Part shown: in pieces, positions 49,828 through 58,421 of the stretch
Layout of the letters: each line of letters starts with the position of its first letter
How positions within the stretch are numbered: position 1 is the stretch's first letter
Assembly (NCBI GenBank): GCA_937876205.1
Contig: CALEII010000004.1
Span: forward strand, 9,665 to 73,664
Source of the DNA: an uncultured Clostridia bacterium
GTDB taxonomy: Bacteria > Bacillota > Clostridia > Oscillospirales > Acutalibacteraceae
DNA length: 64,000 bases
Direction: 5' to 3'
The notes under the pieces: generated by a model
The model's database searches: none
Seen by the model: only the letters and a program-made list of their open reading frames with translations
Told to the model about the DNA's origin: nothing
Position numbers and translations under genes: made by a program

Positions 49828-51225
49828 ATGGATAAAACTTATTTTGACGAAATGAAAGAAAAGCTCTTTTATGACCCTAAGCACGCTTCAACCGTCATAA
49901 ACCGAAGCGAAACCGAAAATGCAGACAGCTTCTGTGAAGGCTATAAGGATTTTCTTGATAAGGCAAAAACAGAGCGTGAAGCCGTATCAGAAATAATTGC
50001 CCTTGCAAAAAATGCAGGCTATGAGGAATTTATCCCCGGTGAAAAATACACAGCAGGTGAAAAAATCTATTACAACAACAGAAACAAGTCTGTCATCCTC
50101 TGTGTTATCGGTAGGAGAAGCATTATTGACGGTGTAAAAATTGCCGCAGCACACATTGATTCACCCCGTCTTGACTTAAAGCCCAATCCACTTTATGAAG
50201 ACAGCTCAATGGCTCTTTTCAAGACACACTATTACGGCGGTGTGAAGAAATATCAGTGGACTGCAATCCCTCTTGCTCTTCACGGTGCGGTTGTTCTCAA
50301 GGACGGCACAACAATCAATGTATGTGTGGGTGAAGCTGACGATGACCCGAAGTTTGTCATCACAGACCTTCTTCCCCACCTCGGCGGTGAACAGAACAAG
50401 AGAACTCTCAGAGACGGTATAAGAGGCGAAGAGCTCAACGTTCTTGTGGGCAGCAGACCGTTTATGAATGATGAAGGTTCAGAGGCTGTTAAGCTCAATA
50501 TCCTCAGCATTCTTTATGACAAGTACGGCTTTACCGAAACTGATTTCCTTTCAGCTGAGCTTGAAGCAGTGCCCGCATTCAAGGCTTGCGACATAGGCTT
50601 TGACAGAAGTATGATAGGCTCATACGGCCACGACGACAGAGTCTGTGCATACCCTGCAGTTATGGCTGCAATCGACACCGAAAACCCCGAATACACAGTT
50701 ATGTCCGTTCTCACAGACAAGGAAGAAACAGGCAGTGACGGCAATACAGGTCTCAACTCAGCATATATGACATATTTCATCAACTATCTTGCCGCTATGG
50801 AAGGCTATGACGGCTACGAGGTGCTCCGTAAGTCAGAATGTCTCTCAGCTGATGTTACAGCGGCATTTGACCCCACATTCCCCGATGTGATGGAGAGAAG
50901 AAATGCAGCTTTTATCAATAAGGGCGTTGCTGTTATGAAATATACAGGCTCAGGCGGCAAGGGCGGCACATCTGACGCTTCAGCAGAATTTATGGGCAAG
51001 GTGCGTGCAATGCTTGACAACGCAGAAATCGTATGGCAGGTCGGTGAGCTGGGCAAGGTTGACGCAGGCGGCGGCGGAACAGTTGCAAAATATGTTGCAA
51101 ACCTTGATATTGATGTTGTTGATATCGGCGTTCCCGTGCTCTCAATGCACTCACCCTTTGAAACAGTCTCAAAGCTCGATGTCTATATGGCATATAAGGC
51201 TTTCTCAGAATTCTTCAGACAGTAA
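49828..51225 (+). CDS. M18 family zinc aminopeptidase
   Basis: Cytosolic metallo-aminopeptidase of 465 residues. The first zinc ligand region is AAAHIDSPRLDLKPNPLYED (about 110-129), the next is YGHDDRVCAYPAVMAAI (about 268-284) with Asp, then TDKEETGSDG (about 298-307) with the catalytic Glu pair, and a final His in SMHSPFETVSKLD near 444. This order matches aspartyl-aminopeptidase/aminopeptidase I (M18). It likely forms a large oligomer and trims acidic or neutral N-terminal residues from peptides. It ends the prfA operon at a bidirectional terminator. CGGAGG precedes ATG. Confidence 0.94.
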   Translation: MDKTYFDEMKEKLFYDPKHASTVINRSETENADSFCEGYKDFLDKAKTEREAVSEIIALAKNAGYEEFIPGEKYTAGEKIYYNNRNKSVILCVIGRRSIIDGVKIAAAHIDSPRLDLKPNPLYEDSSMALFKTHYYGGVKKYQWTAIPLALHGAVVLKDGTTINVCVGEADDDPKFVITDLLPHLGGEQNKRTLRDGIRGEELNVLVGSRPFMNDEGSEAVKLNILSILYDKYGFTETDFLSAELEAVPAFKACDIGFDRSMIGSYGHDDRVCAYPAVMAAIDTENPEYTVMSVLTDKEETGSDGNTGLNSAYMTYFINYLAAMEGYDGYEVLRKSECLSADVTAAFDPTFPDVMERRNAAFINKGVAVMKYTGSGGKGGTSDASAEFMGKVRAMLDNAEIVWQVGELGKVDAGGGGTVAKYVANLDIDVVDIGVPVLSMHSPFETVSKLDVYMAYKAFSEFFRQ

Positions 51226-51230
51226 AAAGA

Positions 51231-51265
51231 AATTCCCGTATCGTATTTGATACGGGAAATTTTTT
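51231..51265. terminator. Bidirectional terminator
   Basis: TTCCCGTATC / GATACGGGAA perfect 10-bp stem (51233-51242, 51249-51258) with A and T flanks, between convergent M18 and the small conserved gene. Confidence 0.92.
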
Positions 51266-51270
51266 GTCAT

Positions 51271-51564
51271 TTACTGTGAAAGTGCTCTTTCAAGCCATAT
51301 TGAAGCTATATCCATTGCCTGATAAAGCCCCTGCTTTTCACTCTTTTTAACTATTCTTTCTCTGGGTCTTACGTCGGGGTCTGTATTCAGAAGCTGAACA
51401 GTAACTCTGCCTGAAATATCAAGCTCGCCGACTTTTTTTGTGGAGTTGACCGTAAGCATAATTACGAATGGGTCACTCATATTGCCGTAATAGAGTGTCT
51501 CACCGCAACGAACCAACGGCTTACCCTTATAGGTAAGGAACTTAGGTCCCTTTTTTGCTGCCAT
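51271..51564 (-). CDS. Small conserved protein of unknown function
   Basis: Protein of 97 residues with no domain I can name. Its FLTYKGKPLVRCGETLYYGNMSDPFVIMLTV stretch (about 9-39) looks strongly constrained, and I have the impression that similar small proteins occur in other Clostridia. No signal peptide or membrane helix. It lies 16 bases downstream of the ireB gene and is probably cotranscribed. GAAAGGAATGAATTG precedes the start. A role near the IreK/IreB signalling pathway is only a guess from position. Confidence 0.72.
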   Translation of the reverse strand: MAAKKGPKFLTYKGKPLVRCGETLYYGNMSDPFVIMLTVNSTKKVGELDISGRVTVQLLNTDPDVRPRERIVKKSEKQGLYQAMDIASIWLERALSQ

Positions 51565-51580
51565 TCAATTCATTCCTTTC

Positions 51581-51826
51581 TTATTTTTCACCGAGGTAAT
51601 CCTTAATAAGTGCCTGCAAAAGCTCATAACGGTCAATTTTCATAATTGTGTTTCTTGCGTTATTATAAGTGGTAATATAAGCAGGATCCTCTGATAAAAT
51701 ATAACCTACTATCTGATTTACGGGATTATAGCCCTTCTCCCTGAGTGCATCATAAACCTGAGTGAGCATTGTTTTTATCTGTTCATCCTTCTCGTTATTC
51801 AGTTTGAACTTTAATGTGTCTGACAT
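51581..51826 (-). CDS. ireB: IreB family regulatory phosphoprotein
   Basis: Small cytosolic protein of 81 residues (DUF965/UPF0297). The start at 51826 follows AGAGGTG; an in-frame start at 51850 is less well placed. TLKFKLNNEKDEQIKTML at the N-terminus and GYNPVNQIVGYILSEDPAYIT (about 35-55) followed by NNARNTIMKIDR are diagnostic. In enterococci IreB is phosphorylated by the Ser/Thr kinase IreK and modulates cephalosporin tolerance. In most Firmicutes it sits between alaS and ruvX; here neither is adjacent, and it pairs with a 97-residue protein gene instead. Confidence 0.95.
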   Translation of the reverse strand: MSDTLKFKLNNEKDEQIKTMLTQVYDALREKGYNPVNQIVGYILSEDPAYITTYNNARNTIMKIDRYELLQALIKDYLGEK

Positions 51827-51979
51827 AAAGGTCACCTCTTCCTTCGTCACTTCATATGAAGTACGGATTATTATACTAATACATTATACAATAAAGATTT
51901 TGAAAACACAACACTTTTTTTAATAATTTTATTCCGTTTTTGACTGTTTTATGCTACAATCAGTAACAGGGTGATTTTT

Positions 51980-53500
51980 ATGTATGTACTTACTGCAGAA
52001 AATATGAAAAAAGCAGAAGCAAAAGCCGTAGAAAACGGCAAAACCTGGCACGGCCTTATGGAAGCGGCAGGTGCAGGCTGTGCAAAGCACATCTCAAAGG
52101 AAGACAAGAACAAAAAAATTGTCATTCTCTGCGGTAAGGGCAGAAACGGCGGTGACGGCTTCGTTATCGCAAGAAAACTGTGGCAACACGGCTTCAGAAG
52201 CATTTTTGCAATTACAGTTTATCCTCTTTCAACAGACGAGCTGTGCCTTGAAATGTACGATGAAATGAAGAAATATCCCGTCAACGTCTGCGACTTCTCA
52301 CAGGAGGCAGAAACCTGTCTTCACCATATTTCAACAGCCGATGTGCTTGTTGATGCAGTTTTCGGAATAGGCTTCTCCGGTGAGCTGCAGGGCAGTGCTC
52401 TCAGCTGCATAAAATGCGCAAACAGCAACGCAAGCGCAAAGAAATATGCCATTGATATACCGTCGGGACTTACGGCTGAAGGAAATGAACCGTCTGTTTA
52501 TTTTAAAGCAGATGAAACACTCACAATGATAGCATTCAAGCCCGTTCAGGTATTAAAGCCCTTTGCCGAATTGTGCGCAGCCACAACCGTTATTGATATA
52601 GGTATTGAAAAATCTTGCCTTGAGCCGTTCTGTGAGCCCTTTTCGGTATACACAAAAGAAGAAGCGTTAAGCAACATAAGGAAAAGGCACTACGACGCTC
52701 ATAAGGGTAATTTCGGCAATATACTGACAATCTGCGGCAGCAGAAATATGACAGGATGCGTATATCTGTGCAATCAGGCTTGTGTTGAAATCGGCGCAGG
52801 ACTTGTGACAGCCTGCTTCCCCGACTGCATTTATGACACTGTCACACCAAAGCTCACAGAACCTCTTATGCTGCCCGTAAGCTCCAATGAAAACGGAAGA
52901 ATAAAGACCGATGCAAAAATTCTGACAGAAAAGCTGAAAAAGGCTGATGTGATCGCAATCGGTCCGGGACTCGGAACAGATAACGACACGAAGGACCTTG
53001 TAAAATTTGTGATAAACAATTACAACGGAGTACTTATTCTCGATGCCGATGCAATTAACTGCATTACTTCAGATCCCGATATACTCACAGATGCCCGATG
53101 TAACATCGTTCTGACTCCGCATCCGGGTGAAATGTCACGACTGACGAAAATTTCCGTCACCGAAATACAAAAGGACAGAACAGCAACAGCAAAAATCTTT
53201 GCAGAAAAGTACGGCGTGACCGTTCTGCTGAAGGGTGCCGGCACCGTCGTCGCAGATAAAAACGGAAACATATATATCAACACCACGGGCAACCCATCAA
53301 TGGCAAGAGGCGGCAGCGGTGACGTACTGACAGGTCTTATTGCAGGGCTTATACAACAGACTTCAGACACATTCACGGCAGTCTGCACGGCAGCTTACAT
53401 TCACGGCGGTACGGCTGATTTTGTAACAAAAAAATACGGCAGCCTTTCGGCTACCCCGTCAAGAGTTATCGATAACATTCATAGCTACCTGAATATATAA
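51980..53500 (+). CDS. nnr: Bifunctional NAD(P)H-hydrate epimerase / ADP-dependent dehydratase
   Basis: Repair enzyme of 506 residues that restores hydrated NADH and NADPH. The start at 51980 follows GGGTGA; the GTG at 51971 is part of that site. The N-terminal epimerase (YjeF_N, about 1-205) has ILCGKGRNGGDGF near 50-62 and DAVFGIGFSGEL near 124-135. The C-terminal ADP-dependent dehydratase (CARKD, about 225-506) has GNFGNILTICGS, IGPGLGTD, LTPHPGEMSRL and NPSMARGGSGDVLTG with the catalytic Asp. Single gene with a terminator shared with the DUF4474 gene. Confidence 0.95.
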   Translation: MYVLTAENMKKAEAKAVENGKTWHGLMEAAGAGCAKHISKEDKNKKIVILCGKGRNGGDGFVIARKLWQHGFRSIFAITVYPLSTDELCLEMYDEMKKYPVNVCDFSQEAETCLHHISTADVLVDAVFGIGFSGELQGSALSCIKCANSNASAKKYAIDIPSGLTAEGNEPSVYFKADETLTMIAFKPVQVLKPFAELCAATTVIDIGIEKSCLEPFCEPFSVYTKEEALSNIRKRHYDAHKGNFGNILTICGSRNMTGCVYLCNQACVEIGAGLVTACFPDCIYDTVTPKLTEPLMLPVSSNENGRIKTDAKILTEKLKKADVIAIGPGLGTDNDTKDLVKFVINNYNGVLILDADAINCITSDPDILTDARCNIVLTPHPGEMSRLTKISVTEIQKDRTATAKIFAEKYGVTVLLKGAGTVVADKNGNIYINTTGNPSMARGGSGDVLTGLIAGLIQQTSDTFTAVCTAAYIHGGTADFVTKKYGSLSATPSRVIDNIHSYLNI

Positions 53501-53503
53501 CCA

Positions 53504-53535
53504 ATTCCCCCGCAAGAAACGGGGGAATAATTTTA
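53504..53535. terminator. Bidirectional terminator
   Basis: ATTCCCCCG / CGGGGGAAT perfect 9-bp stem (53504-53512, 53520-53528) then AATTTTATTT. Confidence 0.9.
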
Positions 53536-54492
53536 TTTCCATATAATGGTCATTGTCAGACCAAGCCGCTGATAGTTTATACCTTCAATAAATCCGAGCT
53601 CCTGAATTGACTTCTCAAGTTCATCTGCCATACCCGCATCATCCATAAAGTATGTTGCATGCATTGTAAGCTCCTTGGGCCCCGCCATTTCAAAAATCTT
53701 GAAGCCTGTGAGCCACCAATGAGGCTCGGGACCTCTTGTCATAAACAGCTCATCATTTCTGTAAAGCGCAAATGACATTGTTACAAGCTGGTCATCCTTT
53801 GCACAGGCGTAGAATGTGTCAGGATGCTCAGGACGTTTATAATAAACACCCATCTCACCGCCCGTGGTGATACCGTATCTGCCCTTCCATATCTGGAACA
53901 GCCAGTCACGGTTATTATAATGGAACTTCAGTCGCATTGTGTCATAGTACATACCTGTAAAGGCTGCACCTGCGTCGTAAATTGCAGAGAAACCGAAATT
54001 ACGCTGCCACGATTCTGTTTCAGAATAGAAAATTCCCTGCTCCTTGTCATATCTGAAGCCTGCTCCGAGAATTATCTCACCTATTGTCTTTGTAACACCG
54101 GTGAGCCCTTCAAGAGAATTGTCATCTGTAACGGTACCTGATGTTACAACGTGAAAAAACGGCTTTTCATACTGAGGCGTTGTGGGAGTCTCAACAGTCT
54201 GTGAGTATGTGCTCATTTCAGCAAGGAAATTCTCCACATAGCTTTCGGCCTCTGAAGTTGGCTTTTCTGTTGTTGTTTCGGGTTCCGGAGCTTTTGTAGT
54301 TGCCTCAGTAACAGGATTTGTTAAAACATTTGTGACAGGGGGCTGATATGTAACCTCATCAATTCCGCCCTGATTGCCGACAGGAAGTGTATCGGGGTCG
54401 CCGGCAATAAGCCAGATCGCCGCTGCAACTGCTATAACCAGTATAAGTGCAGACAAACTGCCGAATATAATTTTTCTGCTGCCTGAGCTCAT
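53533..54492 (-). CDS. Membrane-anchored DUF4474 protein with Thr-rich linker
   Basis: Protein of 319 residues. The start is ATG at 54492, seven bases after GGAGG; the GTG at 54495 is the alternative. One hydrophobic anchor (about 7-28) precedes a Pro/Thr/Glu linker (about 45-85, with ETTTEKPTSEAES). The C-terminal ~200 residues match DUF4474: GAGFRYDKEQGIFYSE, LFQIWKGRYGITTGGEMGVYYKR and PHWWLTGFK are the conserved blocks. Function unknown; members are exported in Clostridia. It is the last gene of the long minus-strand run, 36 bases after an alkaline phosphatase gene. Confidence 0.85.
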   Translation of the reverse strand: MSSGSRKIIFGSLSALILVIAVAAAIWLIAGDPDTLPVGNQGGIDEVTYQPPVTNVLTNPVTEATTKAPEPETTTEKPTSEAESYVENFLAEMSTYSQTVETPTTPQYEKPFFHVVTSGTVTDDNSLEGLTGVTKTIGEIILGAGFRYDKEQGIFYSETESWQRNFGFSAIYDAGAAFTGMYYDTMRLKFHYNNRDWLFQIWKGRYGITTGGEMGVYYKRPEHPDTFYACAKDDQLVTMSFALYRNDELFMTRGPEPHWWLTGFKIFEMAGPKELTMHATYFMDDAGMADELEKSIQELGFIEGINYQRLGLTMTIIWK

Positions 54493-54528
54493 CACCGAAC
54501 CTCCTTTTTATAAAGTCTGAATAAGCTT

Positions 54529-55713
54529 TTATGAATTAAAATCAAGACTCATACCTGAATCTTTTATGAAGCCGACAAGGTCGGAGAAATTCTCATAGGG
54601 GAACTGCTCAGCAGCAAAGCCGAGAGAATATGCAACTCTTGTGGGAATGTCAATATTCTTTACTGTTTCACCGTCAGCAATGAATGTATCTGAACCGTAA
54701 ACAAATACCGGAACATCAGCTGCTGAGTGTGAGCCCTGTGTAAATGAATATGTACCGTCGTCATTGAGAACAATACCGCCTGTTTCGTGGTCAGCTGTAA
54801 CAACAACGAGAGTTTCGCCGTCCTGCTTTGCGTATGCAAGAGCAGCGGCAACAGTTTCGTCAAACTCCTCAAGAGCCTCTGCCATACCTTCATCGTAGTT
54901 ATTGTGTGAGTGCTTGTCTATGTGTGCACCCTCAATCATAAGGAAGAAGCCCTCATCTGTGTCGTCAAGAATATCGATAGCCTTGACTGCCATCTGAGAA
55001 AGTGTGGGAGTTTCAGCGTCAACCTGCTCATCAGTCCATGTGCTGTTGTCAAACTGAGCAAAGCTTCTGCCGCCTTCGGGAAGAGCCATCATTTCAGAAT
55101 AAGTCTTGACAAATGTGAAGCCGTTTTCTTCACAGGTTTCCTTCGAAATATATTCTGATGTGCCGCCCCAGATAAGGTCGATATCAGAATTCATCTGCTG
55201 AGTATCGATATCCTTTGTATTGCCTCTTTCATATGTATGAACGGAAAATCCACTCGGAGTTGCACCTGATGTAAGATCTGTTGTGACAATACCTGTCATC
55301 ATACCCTGCTCAATACAAAGCTCCGTAAGGTTTTTTGGCTGACTTTCAACGTGAAGGGGGTCATACATATAAACACCGAGAGCGCCGTTATATGTTCTCA
55401 CACCGCATGCGAGTGCAGTTGCACCTGCGGCACTGTCTGTGACAGCACTGCTCTTTGAACGGGTCTGTGATCTGCCTTCATACTCAAAAGTATCCATTGC
55501 AAGTGTTATTGAACGCTCCTGCTTTGCTTTTTCGAGATGAAGCACGCCCATACCGTCACCGATAAGATAAATAACGTTCTTTACATTCTCAAATTCATCG
55601 GGAGTTCTGACAACAGTCTCTTCCGTAACTCCGAATGCAACTGAAAGCGACATAATCATTGACATAACAGCAGCAACAAACGGCTGTATTGCTTGTCTGA
55701 TAAGGAAAATCAT
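54529..55713 (-). CDS. Alkaline phosphatase (copy 1)
   Basis: Exported enzyme of 394 residues. The N-terminus (about 1-30) is a signal peptide or anchor. The metal-binding Asp52 lies in IGDGMG and the phosphorylated nucleophile is Ser94 in VTDSAAGATALACG. Further metal sites are IEGAHIDKHSHNN (about 245-257) with Asp and His, and TADHETGG near 300 with Asp-His, plus the final His in GSHSAADVPV. This is the PhoA-type superfamily pattern. It lies 86 bases after a second, related copy, so a tandem duplication is likely. TAGGAGG precedes ATG. Confidence 0.94.
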   Translation of the reverse strand: MIFLIRQAIQPFVAAVMSMIMSLSVAFGVTEETVVRTPDEFENVKNVIYLIGDGMGVLHLEKAKQERSITLAMDTFEYEGRSQTRSKSSAVTDSAAGATALACGVRTYNGALGVYMYDPLHVESQPKNLTELCIEQGMMTGIVTTDLTSGATPSGFSVHTYERGNTKDIDTQQMNSDIDLIWGGTSEYISKETCEENGFTFVKTYSEMMALPEGGRSFAQFDNSTWTDEQVDAETPTLSQMAVKAIDILDDTDEGFFLMIEGAHIDKHSHNNYDEGMAEALEEFDETVAAALAYAKQDGETLVVVTADHETGGIVLNDDGTYSFTQGSHSAADVPVFVYGSDTFIADGETVKNIDIPTRVAYSLGFAAEQFPYENFSDLVGFIKDSGMSLDFNS

Positions 55714-55799
55714 ACAAAAAAACCTCCTAAAAACTTATAAAAATATAATATCACTTTACACATAACAAATCAAGTATATTTATTTTTCTTAAAGAATTA

Positions 55800-56909
55800 T
55801 TAAAATTTTTTCTTTGCCGGAATACATCCTTCTTCAAATTCGAGTGCATCAGCAATTCTTACGGGAATCTGAATATTGTTTATAACATCTCCGTCTTCAA
55901 TAAAATCATAGGGACCGTATGCTCTGACGGGAACATCTCTTGCTGTGTGACTGCCCGTTGTCATCTCATACTCATTATTCTCATTAAGAATAACGCCGCC
56001 TGTTTCGTGGTCAGCTGTCACGATAACAAGTGTATGCTCGTCCTCTTTTGCAAACTCAAGAGCAACCTCAACGGCATTATCAAACTCCTCAAGCGCTTCT
56101 GCAGAGCCTGCCTCATCCTTATTATGAGCCTTCTTGTCAATGTGTGCGCCCTCAACCATAAGGAAGAAACCGTCTTCACTTGTGGAATCAAGAAGAGCTA
56201 TTGCCTTAGCTGTCATCTGAGAAAGTGTAGGGGTATAATCGTTTTTATTCTCAGGACGGTACATACTTGAAGTGAAAAGTCCGTAGCTTTTTTCATTGCC
56301 TGTAAGAGCATTCATTTCATCAATGGTGCTGATATAGGTGTAGCCTGCTGAAGTCACCTGCTCCTTTGTGACGGTTTCGTCATCCTTTCCCCAGATAATA
56401 TCAATTCCTGATGCAAGCTGGTCAAAAGCTATGTCCTCATCGTTATTTCTGCTGTCTGAGTGAGCAGAAAATCCGCCGGGAGTGGCACCTGTAAGATTAT
56501 CGGTTGTGACGACACCTGTTTTCAGTCCGTTTGCCATACACACTTCGGTTATACTCATAGGGTAATAGCCGTCATACTGTGCATAATCGGCCATTTCGGG
56601 CCAGTATGTTGCAATTCTGCCGTTTTCAGTCTTCACGCCGCAAGCAAGAGCAGTTGCACCTGCGGCACTGTCTGTGATGTCATCACTTGCAGAGTATGTC
56701 ATTGCATAGCCCTTCTGAGGTAATGTATCCATAGTCAGTGAAATCTCTCTCATATCCTTTGTCATCTCAAGGTGCATTTCTCCCATACCGTCACCGATAA
56801 GAAGAATTACATTCTGCACTTTCTTTTCATAGGAAATGCCGAAAAGAGAAGCAATGAACAGAAATATTGACATAAAAAACGCCGTTACTCTTTCGATAAC
56901 ACCAATCAT
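55800..56909 (-). CDS. Alkaline phosphatase (copy 2)
   Basis: Paralogue of the downstream gene, 369 residues. N-terminal hydrophobic segment (about 7-24) for export. Asp40 in IGDGMG, nucleophile Ser81 in ITDSAAGATALACG, metal ligands in VEGAHIDKKAHN and TADHETGG, and final His in GSHTARDVPV are all present. Both copies conserve the active site, so both should be active, possibly with different substrates: the segment after the nucleophile (WPEMADYAQYDGYYPM here, MYDPLHVESQP in copy 1) differs. It starts 10 bases after the phosphohexomutase gene and is probably in its operon. GAGGTG precedes ATG. Confidence 0.94.
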   Translation of the reverse strand: MIGVIERVTAFFMSIFLFIASLFGISYEKKVQNVILLIGDGMGEMHLEMTKDMREISLTMDTLPQKGYAMTYSASDDITDSAAGATALACGVKTENGRIATYWPEMADYAQYDGYYPMSITEVCMANGLKTGVVTTDNLTGATPGGFSAHSDSRNNDEDIAFDQLASGIDIIWGKDDETVTKEQVTSAGYTYISTIDEMNALTGNEKSYGLFTSSMYRPENKNDYTPTLSQMTAKAIALLDSTSEDGFFLMVEGAHIDKKAHNKDEAGSAEALEEFDNAVEVALEFAKEDEHTLVIVTADHETGGVILNENNEYEMTTGSHTARDVPVRAYGPYDFIEDGDVINNIQIPVRIADALEFEEGCIPAKKKF

Positions 56910-56919
56910 TCTTTACACC

Positions 56920-58416
56920 TCATTTACTGAAAGCTGACAGATCAAGTTTTTCATAATTTTTTATAAACTCATAAAATCCGCCGATAATTTTTGCAACACC
57001 ACCCACGCTGTCACTTTCGGCATTGAAAGGAAGAATCGGGTCGTGAACACTGAGTCTGAGAAGCATCCAGCCGTCACCGTGCTCTTTATCAAGAGAAATT
57101 CTGATGCCCTCCCTGTTATCATCGGCAACCGTCCAGCCCTCACGGCTGTACGCATAGCTCTCAAGGTCAGAAATAACCTTATTGCCGTATGCCCTGAAAT
57201 CATCAGTGAGAATTGCAAAACGCATTTCTTTTTCTTCGGCAGGCTGTCTGAGATCTTTTATGATATCAGCAATATTTCTGCCCTGCGCTCTTAATTTTGC
57301 AAGCAGAATTATAATTTTTGTTATAAGATAAGCTCCGTCATCAAGGAAATAATTTTCACGAAGAGCGGCGTGTCCTGAGGTTTCAATCGCCAGAGGGCAG
57401 TTGACGCCTTCATTGTTAAGCCTTATTGCCTCGTTGATAACATTTTTGTAGCCTCGTCTGAAACGGTGATGTTTGCCTGAAAGATTTTTTTCAATAAAAA
57501 TTTTCAGTCCGTCACTTGTAACGGAGTCTGTCACTATTGTGCCGCCCTCATTACCCTCAAGAGCAATAACAGAAGCAAGTGCCACAAGTGAATTTCTGTT
57601 AATTTCCATCCCGTTTTCATCAACACAGGCAGCCCTGTCTACATCTGTGTCAAATATAACACCGAAATCGGCACCTGAAGAAATGACAGCATCTGAAATT
57701 GATTTCATTGCCTCTTTGTTCTCAGGATTGGGAGCGTGATTGGGGAATTTGCCGTCAGGCTCAAGAAATCTGCTTCCCGTAATATCTGCGCCGAGCTTTT
57801 CAAGCACGTTGTAAGCATAAAAACCGCCCACGCCGTTGCCGGCATCCGTCACGATATGAAAGCCCTCAAGAGGTTTATCATAGTTTTCTGCCTTGACGCC
57901 TTCGCAAATCATTGAGCATAAAATATCTGAATATCTGCTCATAAAATCAATTTTTTCACTCTTGTCTGCATCATCTGAAAATGACACATCGGCATTTGCG
58001 GCAAAATCGAGCACCTTCTGTATATCGACACTCTCAAAGCCACCGTCTTTTGTGAAAAATTTCAGTCCGTTTTTATCCCAAGGATGATGGCTTGCCGTAA
58101 TCTGCACCGATGCAGTGCAACCGAGCTCAACAGTCGTCATAAACATTGCGGGAGTTGATGCAAGCGAGCAGTCAAGCACTCTGACACCGTAATGAGACAG
58201 AACGGATATAACATTTTTCTTTATACGCTCGGCAGAGAGTCTTGAATCGTGACCCACAGCAACGGTCATATTTTCTGCATCCACGCCTGTCTTTTCACGC
58301 ACAGCTTCAATAAAACCGACAGTTATTCTTCTGATTGCATCGTCTGTAAGATTTGTTTTCTCACCAATTGCAGTGCCTCTGATATCGGTACCGCTTTTAA
58401 GCTCCTGTAAAGACAT
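56920..58416 (-). CDS. Phosphoglucomutase/phosphomannomutase family protein
   Basis: Alpha-D-phosphohexomutase of 498 residues that interconverts sugar 1- and 6-phosphates. The start at 58416 follows GGGGTGA; the GTG at 58425 overlaps the upstream stop. The catalytic phosphoserine is Ser109 in QITASHHPWDKNG, the Mg loop is FDTDVDRAA near 255-263, and the sugar-binding loop is ETSGHAALRENYFLDDGAY near 350-368. The C-terminal phosphate-binding domain ends with LSVHDPILPFNAESD. The exact sugar cannot be read. It lies five bases after the sigma-like gene and ten before alkaline phosphatase copy 2. Confidence 0.92.
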   Translation of the reverse strand: MSLQELKSGTDIRGTAIGEKTNLTDDAIRRITVGFIEAVREKTGVDAENMTVAVGHDSRLSAERIKKNVISVLSHYGVRVLDCSLASTPAMFMTTVELGCTASVQITASHHPWDKNGLKFFTKDGGFESVDIQKVLDFAANADVSFSDDADKSEKIDFMSRYSDILCSMICEGVKAENYDKPLEGFHIVTDAGNGVGGFYAYNVLEKLGADITGSRFLEPDGKFPNHAPNPENKEAMKSISDAVISSGADFGVIFDTDVDRAACVDENGMEINRNSLVALASVIALEGNEGGTIVTDSVTSDGLKIFIEKNLSGKHHRFRRGYKNVINEAIRLNNEGVNCPLAIETSGHAALRENYFLDDGAYLITKIIILLAKLRAQGRNIADIIKDLRQPAEEKEMRFAILTDDFRAYGNKVISDLESYAYSREGWTVADDNREGIRISLDKEHGDGWMLLRLSVHDPILPFNAESDSVGGVAKIIGGFYEFIKNYEKLDLSAFSK

Positions 58417-58421
58417 ATCAA

